Assembly (NCBI GenBank): GCA_030424545.1
Contig: JAUHWL010000003.1
Span: 248,001-312,000 of the forward strand
Length of the DNA stretch: 64,000 bases
Source of the DNA: Bacteroidia bacterium
Lineage (GTDB): Bacteria > Bacteroidota > Bacteroidia > Flavobacteriales > Schleiferiaceae
Direction of reading: 5' to 3'
The position numbers and the translations under genes are program-made. Of this stretch, positions 36,138-44,196 are shown piece after piece. Positions within the stretch are counted from its first letter, which is position 1; every line of letters starts with the position of its first letter. Under the pieces are notes generated by a model. The model was not told the DNA's origin and made no database searches. It saw only the letters and a list, made by a program, of their open reading frames with translations.

Positions 36138-36217
36138 AGACCTGACAGGTTTCTCTTCCAAAAGCGAATCTATTTTAATAAATCTACGGACTCATTTTGG
36201 CAAAACCTGTTAGGTCT
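36138..36217. repeat. REP-like inverted repeat, AGACCTGACAGGTTT type
   Basis: AGACCTGACAGGTTT at 36138-36152 and AAACCTGTTAGGTCT at 36203-36217 are complementary over 15 bp with one mismatch, around a 50-base spacer. This is a widespread Bacteroidota intergenic repeat type. It fills most of the 260-bp gap at 36030-36290 together with a terminator. Confidence 0.55.
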
Positions 36218-36237
36218 TCAACAAACAAAAAAATATA

Positions 36238-36269
36238 AAAAGCTCCTTCGCCAACGCAAAGAAGCCTTT
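36238..36269 (-). terminator. Rho-independent terminator of the TonB-C-like genes
   Basis: Read on the minus strand, 14 bp pair fully if three G-U pairs are allowed, with a 4-base loop (36252-36255) and a T-rich tail. It lies 22 bp after the stop of the 36291 gene. Confidence 0.75.
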
Positions 36270-36290
36270 CTATTTTTAATGAGAATTTAT

Positions 36291-37031
36291 TTAACAACCG
36301 CCCGCGCCAAAGGTTATCACCAATTCTTGGTCAACATTTTGGCCTTGTGCATTTTGGGCGGGCGTCCATTTGCCAGGGGCATTGGTGAGTAAATTTAAAA
36401 TGGCAGCATCAATCTTTTTGTACCCCGAAGTGCGGTCTAAATAAATGTTTGACAACAAGCCGTTTTTGGTTACTGTAAAATAGAGTTTTGCAAATTGAAG
36501 TTTACTTTCATCAATATCAGCCGTGTTTTTTAGGTTTTCTATTTTCAAATAATCGATCAGTGCATTTTCACCTTCATTATATACTGCTTGCTTTTCTGGA
36601 ACTACCGTAAAATGTGGTTCTGCTACAAAGTACTCTACTTCTCCTGTTTCTTGGTTTGTAGTGTGATAAGGAGCTCGAATGATAAAGTGATTAGAATAAT
36701 CTAAGTTTTCTAGCATAAAATGCTGCTCTTTAGAAAGTTTGTAAAAGTTGCTTTGTACGCGCTTATCCGTCTGTTTGTCGTTTTCAACAATAACTACTTC
36801 CAAGTATTCATAGTTCATTAATGGTTGAAGATGCTTGTCCTCAAAAAAATCGGCCACTGTAGCTGCTTGTTGCAATTTACTTTTGGTAATAGGTTCAAAC
36901 CTAGGAGTAAGAGAATACGTAAAGTTGACATATCGCACCTCATTTTTTGTGGTTGAATTGCCATTGTTTACAAAGGCCATTAAAAAAAGGCCGAGGATAA
37001 CTGCGCTAAAATTTAGAATTTGCTTTTTCAT
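36291..37031 (-). CDS. Exported TonB-C-like domain protein, paralogue 2
   Basis: A 246-residue protein starting at ATG 37031 (MKKQILNFSAVILGLFLMAF), since an earlier start at 37082 would overlap the upstream gene. After the signal segment, the C-terminal ~70 residues (LYFTVTKNGLLSNIYL, YKKIDAAILNLL, GKWTPAQNAQGQNVDQELV) follow the pattern of the TonB C-terminal fold. It lacks the proline-rich spacer of true TonB and is not followed by ExbB/ExbD. It ends in Gly-Cys. It is a diverged tandem copy of the 37060 gene, 28 bp upstream. Confidence 0.65.
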   Translation of the reverse strand: MKKQILNFSAVILGLFLMAFVNNGNSTTKNEVRYVNFTYSLTPRFEPITKSKLQQAATVADFFEDKHLQPLMNYEYLEVVIVENDKQTDKRVQSNFYKLSKEQHFMLENLDYSNHFIIRAPYHTTNQETGEVEYFVAEPHFTVVPEKQAVYNEGENALIDYLKIENLKNTADIDESKLQFAKLYFTVTKNGLLSNIYLDRTSGYKKIDAAILNLLTNAPGKWTPAQNAQGQNVDQELVITFGAGGC

Positions 37032-37059
37032 GTTTGTGTGTTTTATGTTTTTAAAAAGT

Positions 37060-37836
37060 TTAGCAACCGCCCATTTTTCCAAAAGAGAAAACCAATTCTT
37101 GGTCTATGTTTTCACCTTTATCATTTTTGGCGGGAAACCATTTTCCTGGAAAACTTGCAATTAATGCCACCATTTTTTTGTCGATAGAAAGATATCCCGA
37201 AGTGGATTCTAGATAAACATCTCCAATTTCTCCATCTTTAGTTACAACAAAATTTACCCTTCCAAACCAAAGTTTACGTTCGTCTACCCCAGCGGTTTCT
37301 GGCATGCTGTTTATTTTTAAATACTCTAGAAAAGCTTCATTACCATCAATATAGGCAGCTTTTTTTTCGGGTACAATAGAGATGTAATAAATAAACTGGT
37401 AGTTATATTTTATATTTTCGGTACACGCTGCTTCAATAACAAAATTTGTAGAGTAATCAACAGAATGAAGTAATGCAAGTTGTGCTGTGTTGAATACTTC
37501 GGTTTTTCCAAATTCACTTTCGCCAAGACTCGTTTTTGTTTCTCCTGGAGGTAGTACAGTAACCCGCACATTTTTAAATGTAGTTAAACCTTCAATTTCT
37601 TCAGGCGAAAAAAGGTCATGAATCGTTTTTGCATTCTTTAATTGTGATTTTGTTAGTGTTTTCTTAAAACGAGAATCAAGTTCGTAATTGAATCTTGCGG
37701 TCTTAAAATTTTCAAGAATGGGCGTGTTATCTTTTTCGCTTGTCATGGTTTCATTTTGTGTTTGCGGAAGTAAGCTGAAAGCCATTAGCACAATGGCTGC
37801 GAGCGTTGAGTAAAGTAATAACTTGTTCTTTTTCAT
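37060..37836 (-). CDS. Exported TonB-C-like domain protein, paralogue 1
   Basis: A 258-residue protein with N-terminal membrane segment KLLLYSTLAAIVLMAFSLL. The middle region has ELDSRFKKTLTKSQLKNAKTI, parallel to TPRFEPITKSKLQQAATV in its paralogue. The C-terminal TonB-like fold is VNFVVTKDGEIGDVYLESTSGYL then GKWFPAKNDKGENIDQELV, ending Gly-Gly-Cys. A periplasmic role in contacting an outer-membrane or surface partner is inferred. A promoter with good spacing lies just upstream on the minus strand. Confidence 0.65.
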   Translation of the reverse strand: MKKNKLLLYSTLAAIVLMAFSLLPQTQNETMTSEKDNTPILENFKTARFNYELDSRFKKTLTKSQLKNAKTIHDLFSPEEIEGLTTFKNVRVTVLPPGETKTSLGESEFGKTEVFNTAQLALLHSVDYSTNFVIEAACTENIKYNYQFIYYISIVPEKKAAYIDGNEAFLEYLKINSMPETAGVDERKLWFGRVNFVVTKDGEIGDVYLESTSGYLSIDKKMVALIASFPGKWFPAKNDKGENIDQELVFSFGKMGGC

Positions 37837-37858
37837 ATTCTTTTGTTTTTGTGATCAT

Positions 37859-37892
37859 CAAAACTATGCAAGGTGTTTCCTTACATCATCAA
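37859..37892 (-). promoter_or_regulatory. Promoter of the TonB-C-like pair
   Basis: On the minus strand TAGTTTTG (37866-37859) fits the -7 consensus TAnnTTTG, with TTG (37892-37890) 23 bp upstream, inside the usual 17-23 bp spacing. The start codon is about 22 bp downstream of the -7 box. Confidence 0.45.
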
Positions 37893-37994
37893 CATAAGTG
37901 TAAAACAATGTAAACGTGTTGTAAATTTTTTACACGTACTGATTTTACAGCAATTCTTTAAATAATTCGTTCACGTTTGTACCCGCTATACCTT

Positions 37995-38002
37995 TAAGTT
38001 TG
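37995..38002 (+). promoter_or_regulatory. Candidate -7 box for the beta-helix surface protein
   Basis: TAAGTTTG fits TAnnTTTG and lies 19 bp ahead of the start codon. A TTG at 37977-37979 is 15 bp upstream, slightly closer than usual. The divergent gap also holds a complementary pair ACGTGT / ACACGT around 37912-37936 that might be an operator. Confidence 0.35.
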
Positions 38003-38021
38003 CGCGACTAAAAATGTTGAT

Positions 38022-40868
38022 ATGAAAAAGTTCCTTGCGGTGTTGGTTTCAATTTTTGTGTGGCAATTTAGCCATGCCAATACTTTGCTGGTAGCCAACA
38101 CCAATGATGCCGGAACAGGATCTTTTCGCGATGCCGTAACCAATGCCGTAGATGGAGATACCATTCGGTTTAATCCAGCTTTGCTGGCCAATGGGAACGA
38201 TACTATAAAGTTCGGTACTTCTGTTTCCATATTCAAAAAGATTACTGTAAAAGGCCTTTATAGCAGCACCGATACCTTGTTTTTCAGCGGGCAAAACTTC
38301 TGCAGACCGCTTGTTGTTGATATTGCCCAAACAGCCGCAAGTCCGAAGAATATTACTCTTGATAGTTTAGTGATTATTGATGGTAATGTAGGCACGCTAC
38401 ATGGTGGTTGTCTTTACGTTGGCAGTGGATTGGATACACTTTTTTTAAGCAATTCGATCTTGCGAAATGGACAAGCTAAATACGGGGGAGGCATGTACTG
38501 CGCCTCAACAAACCTCTCTACAGCAATTGCACCTTTAGTTATTATTTCTAATTCAAAATTTGAAAACAATGATGCCACAGAATTTGGTGGAGGAATCTGT
38601 ACGTATTTCGCTAAAATCAGAACAATAAATTGTAGTCTAAAAAACAATTCTGCTGATCGAGGAGGAGGAATTTACTTTCATTCAAAACATCTTTCAGAGA
38701 TGTTTTCTACAAGTGTTACTAATAATTCGGCATTGGCATATGGCGGTGGATTTTACTCGCACTTTACAGACACAGTACTTGTAAAAGGTTCTAACTTCCA
38801 GTACAATTATGCGTTTTACAATGGTGGTGCCATGAACTCGGCTGGCAAGTTAGATGTGGTTAAAACTGTAATTGATAGCAACAGCGCAGGCACTCGTGCA
38901 GGCGGCATTTACTTTGCGTATTTCGGTACAATTATGACGGTAGACTCATGCTTGTTTACCCGAAACGATGCTTCGTTTGGTGGAGCCGTAAATGCCCAAA
39001 GTGCCATGAATTTTAATTATACAACCTTCGATAACAATACAGGATCGCAGGGGCCAGGCCTTTATTTTACATCGGCTACGGTTAATGTTTTGGGGTGCAC
39101 GTTTAGCAACAATGTGGGCAACACCGGTGGCGGAATAAATGTGGGGCAAAACGGATCAATTGTGATTGATAAATCTACCATTGTAAACAACACAGCTGCA
39201 GGTTTGGGTGGTGGAATTTATTGTTACAACGTGTATAATAACGGTACGTTTGCCATCAGCAATTCTACGGTTTCTGGCAATTCGGCACCTTTTGGCGGGG
39301 GAGTTGCTTTTCGAACAAGCAACACATATCCGCTTAACGCAACATTTCAAAGCAGCATAATTGCGGGCAACGGGCCACTAAATATTAGAGCTTTTAACGA
39401 TACCATTACCAGTTTGGGCTACAACGTATTTGGCGATACAACGGTTTTTAACAGCCAGCCAACCGATCAAGTATTTGTATCAGATTCTGCCTTAAGCTTA
39501 GGAATGTTGGGCATTTACGGAGGGTTTACACAAACGGCTCCACCTAGTTTGGGCAGTGTGGCCATCAATGCGGGAAACCCGTTGGATTTGTCATCGGCAC
39601 AAAATGGCGCTTTAGCTGGCGTGCGCGATGCCGGAGCAGCAGAGGCGGTGGGCATTTTTTACGATACGCTTGTTGCTTGTACACAACAAATTTGGTACGG
39701 AAATGTATATTCTTCATCTGGCGACTATGTAAAGCTTTTGCCGAATGGTGATACTGTTGCCACACTGAATCTAAGTATCATTCCTTTTACAACAGGAGTT
39801 GATGTGGTTACGACCTGTGGAGCCTATACGTGGATTGATGGGATTACATATACTTCTAGTAATAGTACAGCCACAGATACATTGCAAAATGTCATTGGGT
39901 GTGATTCTATTGTAACCTTGAATCTAACAATTGCCCCTGCTACAACGGGCACAGACGTAATTACCGCTTGTGAGAGCTATACATGGATTGATGGGATTAC
40001 ATATACATCTAGCAACATTACAGCCACAGATACATTGCAAAATGTAAACGGGTGTGATTCTATTGTAACCTTGAATCTAACAATTGCCCCTGCTACAACG
40101 GGCACAGACGTAATTACCGCTTGTGAGAGCTATACATGGATTGATGGAGTTACATATACTTCTAGTAATAGTACAGCCACAGATACATTGCAAAATGCCA
40201 TTGGGTGCGATTCTATCGTAACCTTAAATCTTACTATAAACGCTGCTTCAACAGGTGTTGATGCTATTACGGCTTGTGGCCCTTATACTTGGATAAATGG
40301 CATAACGTATACTTCCAACAACTCAACGGCAGTAGATACATTGCAAAATGTAAATGGGTGCGATTCTATTGTAACATTAAACCTGTTTATCCATACGGTG
40401 AATATTGGCGTAACGGTAACAGAACCTACACTTTTGGCAGATGCTGCTTTTGCGAGTTACCAATGGTTAGATTGTAACAACAATTATGCAAAGATTCCGG
40501 GTGCAACGGCACAGATTTATGCGCCAACTTCAAATGGAAATTATGCAGTAGAAATTACCGAGCTTAATTGTCTAGATACATCGGTTTGTGTAACAATTTC
40601 AACAATTGGCCATAGCGAAGGCCTGCAACATAGCATTAACGTTTATCCGGTGCCGGCAAAAAATAAATTGCATATCTCAAACCTTTGGCAAGATGGTTTA
40701 AAGCAAATTTTGCTTTTTAACAGTATAGGGCAACAAGTTTACTATTTAGAAACAGCAGCTACGGATGTAGAGTTGGATTTGATAAGTCTTGCAGAAGGTG
40801 TATACAGCTTACAAGTTTTATCTCAAAATAGAAGTTTCCAAAGGGCAGTCCTTATTGCCAAAGAGTAA
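38022..40868 (+). CDS. T9SS-exported cell-surface protein with beta-helix and four 51-residue repeats
   Basis: A 948-residue secreted protein with signal peptide MKKFLAVLVSIFVWQFSHA. Residues ~30-530 are many short repeats with GGGI/GGG turns (YGGGMYCAST, FGGGICTYF, RGGGIYFHS), typical of a right-handed parallel beta-helix. Four 51-residue repeats (CGAYTWIDG, GCDSIVTLNL) follow at residues ~590-790. The last ~80 residues (INVYPVPAKNKLHISNL, FNSIGQQVYYLE, LAEGVYSLQVLS) are the T9SS sorting domain. An adhesin or sugar-binding surface role is likely; the ligand is unknown. Confidence 0.85.
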   Translation: MKKFLAVLVSIFVWQFSHANTLLVANTNDAGTGSFRDAVTNAVDGDTIRFNPALLANGNDTIKFGTSVSIFKKITVKGLYSSTDTLFFSGQNFCRPLVVDIAQTAASPKNITLDSLVIIDGNVGTLHGGCLYVGSGLDTLFLSNSILRNGQAKYGGGMYCASTNLSTAIAPLVIISNSKFENNDATEFGGGICTYFAKIRTINCSLKNNSADRGGGIYFHSKHLSEMFSTSVTNNSALAYGGGFYSHFTDTVLVKGSNFQYNYAFYNGGAMNSAGKLDVVKTVIDSNSAGTRAGGIYFAYFGTIMTVDSCLFTRNDASFGGAVNAQSAMNFNYTTFDNNTGSQGPGLYFTSATVNVLGCTFSNNVGNTGGGINVGQNGSIVIDKSTIVNNTAAGLGGGIYCYNVYNNGTFAISNSTVSGNSAPFGGGVAFRTSNTYPLNATFQSSIIAGNGPLNIRAFNDTITSLGYNVFGDTTVFNSQPTDQVFVSDSALSLGMLGIYGGFTQTAPPSLGSVAINAGNPLDLSSAQNGALAGVRDAGAAEAVGIFYDTLVACTQQIWYGNVYSSSGDYVKLLPNGDTVATLNLSIIPFTTGVDVVTTCGAYTWIDGITYTSSNSTATDTLQNVIGCDSIVTLNLTIAPATTGTDVITACESYTWIDGITYTSSNITATDTLQNVNGCDSIVTLNLTIAPATTGTDVITACESYTWIDGVTYTSSNSTATDTLQNAIGCDSIVTLNLTINAASTGVDAITACGPYTWINGITYTSNNSTAVDTLQNVNGCDSIVTLNLFIHTVNIGVTVTEPTLLADAAFASYQWLDCNNNYAKIPGATAQIYAPTSNGNYAVEITELNCLDTSVCVTISTIGHSEGLQHSINVYPVPAKNKLHISNLWQDGLKQILLFNSIGQQVYYLETAATDVELDLISLAEGVYSLQVLSQNRSFQRAVLIAKE
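39788..40399. repeat. Four tandem 153-bp repeats in the surface-protein gene
   Basis: Units start near 39788, 39941, 40094 and 40247, each 153 bp (51 codons). Units 2 and 3 are almost identical at DNA level, while 1 and 4 differ more, which points to recent expansion in the middle. Copy number may vary between strains. Confidence 0.85.
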
Positions 40869-40907
40869 AAATTTTACAGAAAAACTCAACCAATTAACTA
40901 GATGTGT

Positions 40908-41117
40908 CTATGGTTTTTTTGTTTTACAGGTTTTAATGCCAAGAATTGCATAAAGAGGGCAAAAATTTATCAAGCTTGTCATTAGAAATAAGAATGCTGC
41001 AATTAATAAAATAAGTCCTAGCGATCCAGGAAGCGCTTTTAGTAAATACAATCCAATTAAAACTACAGCAAGTGTTAACCGAATAATTTTATCTCTAGAC
41101 CCAATATTTTTCTTCAT
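40908..41117 (-). CDS. DUF2892 small membrane protein (YgaP-TM-like)
   Basis: A 69-residue protein starting at ATG 41117 (MKKNIGSRDKIIRLTLAVVL). The family opening N-x-G-x-x-D-x-x-x-R is clear, followed by two hydrophobic helices and the conserved FCPLYAILGIKT end with its cysteine. These proteins often accompany rhodanese or Crp/Fnr genes; here the Crp/Fnr gene is 77 bp upstream in the same direction. Function is not established. Confidence 0.8.
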   Translation of the reverse strand: MKKNIGSRDKIIRLTLAVVLIGLYLLKALPGSLGLILLIAAFLFLMTSLINFCPLYAILGIKTCKTKKP

Positions 41118-41194
41118 CACAAGCAATTATTTTGGTATTCATATTTCGCGATATCAAACCTATTGAGATATTTAGGTTATTGATGTAACTAAAG

Positions 41195-41818
41195 TCACGA
41201 AAGAAGCATTTCTATTTGCCCAGGTCTTTGTTTTAATTTTCCTTCTGCTTCTAGTTTTTTCATAACGCGACTAATTACTTCTCTTGCTGTGCCCAACTCA
41301 TTGGCAATTATTTGATGCGTTATTTTTAACTTGTTGGTTTCTGTAAGCCTAGCTTTTTCAAGCAGATAATCTTCTAAACGTTTATCTAATTTATCTGAAA
41401 TTACATGTTGTACGGTTTCTAACAAATCTTGATAACGCAAATTAAATTGCTGAAAAAACAAAGTATTTAGTTGTGGATATTTTTTAAGTAAGCTTGGAAT
41501 CTTTTGAGAAGGGAGTAATAGAATCTGAGAATCCTGTTCGGTAACGGCAAAAATTTTACAAGGTTGATTAAAATTGCTGGCAGAAAAAGACATGATGCAA
41601 CTCTCTGTAGGTTTTATGTAATACAACAAAAGTTCTTTGTCTTGGAAACGGGTAAACACTTTTATAAGTCCGCTAATAACCAAGGGAAGGACTTTAATAT
41701 ATTGGTCTTCTCTTAAAATTTCAGTGTCCTTCGGGATATCTTCAATTTTAGAAATGTTTAGGATTTCTGTTGTAAGATCTTCACCCAAAAAGGCTAGTTT
41801 TTTACGTATTTCGTTCAC
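41195..41818 (-). CDS. Crp/Fnr-family transcriptional regulator
   Basis: A 207-residue regulator with GTG start. Residues ~20-125 form the cyclic-nucleotide-binding-type jelly roll (VLPLVISGLIKVFTR). The C-terminal winged HTH is clear: THQIIANELGTAREVISRVMKKLEAEG near residues 164-190. No Fnr-type N-terminal cysteine cluster is seen, so the signal is probably not an iron-sulfur centre. It is the likely regulator of the downstream DUF2892 gene. A redox or stress signal is inference only. Confidence 0.85.
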   Translation of the reverse strand: MNEIRKKLAFLGEDLTTEILNISKIEDIPKDTEILREDQYIKVLPLVISGLIKVFTRFQDKELLLYYIKPTESCIMSFSASNFNQPCKIFAVTEQDSQILLLPSQKIPSLLKKYPQLNTLFFQQFNLRYQDLLETVQHVISDKLDKRLEDYLLEKARLTETNKLKITHQIIANELGTAREVISRVMKKLEAEGKLKQRPGQIEMLLS

Positions 41819-41891
41819 GGATTATTTATATACAAGTGTTCAAATATGTTTCTCAATATAACATGATAAAGTTAAGATACGATATGGATTC

Positions 41892-42176
41892 CTATTGTTT
41901 TTTAGTTTCAATTTGTTTTGGATATCTCGATTTATAAGGTATTGAGTATTTATCAGTATAAATGAATTTTTTTAATCCCACGGCATCAATAACACCTTTT
42001 ACATCAATCGTTGGGTTATTAATAAAATCGCCTTTTTTTAAGCCTTTATAAGATCCTTTTGTGGTATATATTTTAAAAATAGATTTCGTTTTTGATTTGT
42101 ATTTATTCTGTTCATTTAAAAATAATACACGCACCTTTTTCTGATTTTCAAACCCTAAAATTAGCGTAAGATTCAT
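41892..42176 (-). CDS. Hypothetical 94-residue protein
   Basis: A small lysine-rich protein (NEQNKYKSKTKSIFKIYTT and so on) with no motif I recognise. Its start codon lies inside the last codons of the upstream lipoprotein gene (29-bp overlap, different frame). Either it is a translationally coupled partner, or the two are one gene broken by a frameshift. It has no signal peptide of its own, which favours coupling to, or continuation of, the lipoprotein. Confidence 0.45.
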   Translation of the reverse strand: MNLTLILGFENQKKVRVLFLNEQNKYKSKTKSIFKIYTTKGSYKGLKKGDFINNPTIDVKGVIDAVGLKKFIYTDKYSIPYKSRYPKQIETKKQ

Positions 42177-42408
42177 TTTTGGAAAGAGGGCGGTTTAAAA
42201 AAAGTTGTCTTTTGGCTTCTAAAACGACTGCATCTTTAGAGAGTCCACCAATTCCAAAAAAATGATTGGTTTGACTTACACCAAATGCTATATCTTCATA
42301 CACATAATCTTCGTCTAACAAAGGGGTGCTCATTGATCCAAAATGTGTGGAACAAGAAGATATTAACACGGCCAATAAAATTGACAAACCCATTTGAATT
42401 AACTTCAT
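42148..42408 (-). CDS. Small lipoprotein, unknown, possibly truncated
   Basis: An 86-residue exported lipoprotein. The signal peptide MKLIQMGLSILLAVLISSCS has a lipobox-type LISSC with the acylated cysteine at residue 19. FFGIGGLSKDAVVLEAKRQL followed by PLSKNESYANFRV resembles short Bacteroidota lipoproteins with a GIGG...AK...PL...AN pattern that usually continue past this point. The early stop, together with the overlapping downstream frame, makes a frameshift plausible. Function is unknown. Confidence 0.55.
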   Translation of the reverse strand: MKLIQMGLSILLAVLISSCSTHFGSMSTPLLDEDYVYEDIAFGVSQTNHFFGIGGLSKDAVVLEAKRQLFLNRPLSKNESYANFRV

Positions 42409-42454
42409 AAGTAGTTTTTTTAAATCACAAAAAAGTCTAATGCTTGTTTCTATT

Positions 42455-43987
42455 TTATTTCGAAGCGGTTTTCCTCAAATCAAAAATATCTTTTCTTCTG
42501 TCTTTTAAATTTCGTACGCTACCAAATCTATTCAACTCACGCAGTAAATCAATATCCACATCACATATTAAAATCATCTCTGTGTTGGTGGTGGCTTCGG
42601 CTTTAATTCCGTTTGCCGGAAAAGAAAAATCGCACGGTGTAAATACCATAGATTGGGCAAACTGGATGTCCATATTGTGAACCTTTGGTAGGTTGCCCAC
42701 ACTACCCGCAATAGCCACATAACACTCATTTTCTATGGCGCGGGCTTGTGCACAATGGCGCACTCTAGAGTATCCGTTTTGTGTATCGGTTAAAAATGGG
42801 ATAAACAAAATGTCCATACCTTCATCAGCCAATAATCTGCTTAATTCTGGGAATTCAGAATCGTAGCAAATAAGTACGCCCACCTTGCCGCAATCAGTAT
42901 CAAAAGTTCTTAGTTCATTTCCGCCTTGTAGGCCCCAAACTTTGGCTTCGTCTGGCGTAACATGTAACTTTTCGTAGCGTTCTGTAGTTCCGTCTCTTTT
43001 GCAGATGTAGCCCACGTTGTAAAGCAATTCGTCTCTAATTTCGGGCATGCTTCCGGTAATTACATTGATGTTGTATGAAATGGCCAATTCGGAGAATTTC
43101 TGCACAATTTCTGGGGTGTATTTTGCTAATTCACGAATGGCTTCAGACTCTGGCAAATGATTGTTATCGGCCATTAAAGGCGCATTAAAAAATTCTGGAA
43201 ACAAGGCAAAGTCTGAACGATATGCAGAAACGGCATCAATAAAATACTCAGCTTGCTGCATTAATTCTGTTAAATCTTTATAGAGTCTCATTTGCCATTG
43301 AATAAGCCCCAAACGAACTATCTTCTTCTTTGTCGCTGCCTTTTTAGATTTTTTTTCATAATAAATGTTATCCCATTTCAGCAAAACGGCAAACTCATTG
43401 CTTGCTTCATCACCTTCTAAATAACCTTTTAATATTTTAGAAGGATGAAAATCGTTAGACATTTGAAAGTTTAAAACAGGATCATTTATTTCCTTTCTTT
43501 TTACCTTTTCTATATATTGTTTTGGCGTTAATTCTTGTGCGTATTTGTGATAATTGGGTATTCTACCACCAAAGGCAATGCCTCTTAAGTTTAGTTTTTC
43601 AGCCAGCTCTTTTCTATAATCATATAATCTACGGCCAAGGCGTAATCCTCTAAATTCAGATTTTATAAAAACATCAATTCCATAAAGGGCACTTCCGTTA
43701 ATATCATGAGTTTCAAACGTATAATTCCCTGTGATGTCTTTGTAGGTATGGTGTTCGTCAAAATCGCTATAGTTCACCACAATAGACAATGCGCATCCGG
43801 CTAATTCTCCGTTAATTTTAATAACAACTTGTCCTTCTGGAAATTTTTCGATGAGCGACTTTATATGAGATTCTTTCCAGTAGGAATTTGGCATATTAGA
43901 GTAGGCTTCAATCATAGCCGCTTTTAGTTCTTTATAGTCTGTAAGCGTTAAGTATTGTAGCTCTATGTTTTCTATATTTTCAATCAT
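42455..43987 (-). CDS. GNAT N-acetyltransferase / carbon-nitrogen hydrolase fusion
   Basis: A 510-residue two-domain protein, ATG at 43987 rather than the TTG four codons upstream. The N-terminal ~200 residues are a GNAT domain (SEFRGLRLGRRLYDYRKELA is the acetyl-CoA loop). The C-terminal ~290 residues are a nitrilase-type hydrolase with the catalytic triad in order: Glu in FALFPEFFNAPL, Lys in RYEKLHVTP, Cys in VGVLICYDSEFPE. This fusion is known in many bacteria but its substrate is not settled; amide hydrolysis linked to acyl transfer is likely. Confidence 0.88.
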   Translation of the reverse strand: MIENIENIELQYLTLTDYKELKAAMIEAYSNMPNSYWKESHIKSLIEKFPEGQVVIKINGELAGCALSIVVNYSDFDEHHTYKDITGNYTFETHDINGSALYGIDVFIKSEFRGLRLGRRLYDYRKELAEKLNLRGIAFGGRIPNYHKYAQELTPKQYIEKVKRKEINDPVLNFQMSNDFHPSKILKGYLEGDEASNEFAVLLKWDNIYYEKKSKKAATKKKIVRLGLIQWQMRLYKDLTELMQQAEYFIDAVSAYRSDFALFPEFFNAPLMADNNHLPESEAIRELAKYTPEIVQKFSELAISYNINVITGSMPEIRDELLYNVGYICKRDGTTERYEKLHVTPDEAKVWGLQGGNELRTFDTDCGKVGVLICYDSEFPELSRLLADEGMDILFIPFLTDTQNGYSRVRHCAQARAIENECYVAIAGSVGNLPKVHNMDIQFAQSMVFTPCDFSFPANGIKAEATTNTEMILICDVDIDLLRELNRFGSVRNLKDRRKDIFDLRKTASK

Positions 43988-44196
43988 GTTTTTTATCAAA
44001 AAAATTTAATGCTTTAGTGCTAGCTCTATTGTTTTAAAAGCGGAATCTAGTTTCAATTTCGCGATGTAAACATAAATAAATCGCATTGTATTTGTGTGTT
44101 TTACCCAAAAAGAATATACACGTTAAAAGGTTTGATTATGCCCTTGTGAAAACCAGAAAATAAAGGCATTCTATTAATCCAGATATATATTTACGG

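Noticed and set aside
39788-40399. CRISPR-like regular repeats
   Set aside because: The 153-bp units are in frame, encode a 51-residue repeat in a T9SS protein, and have no unique spacers.
42455-43987. Idea that the GNAT-nitrilase fusion is novel
   Set aside because: This two-domain architecture is already known in many bacteria.
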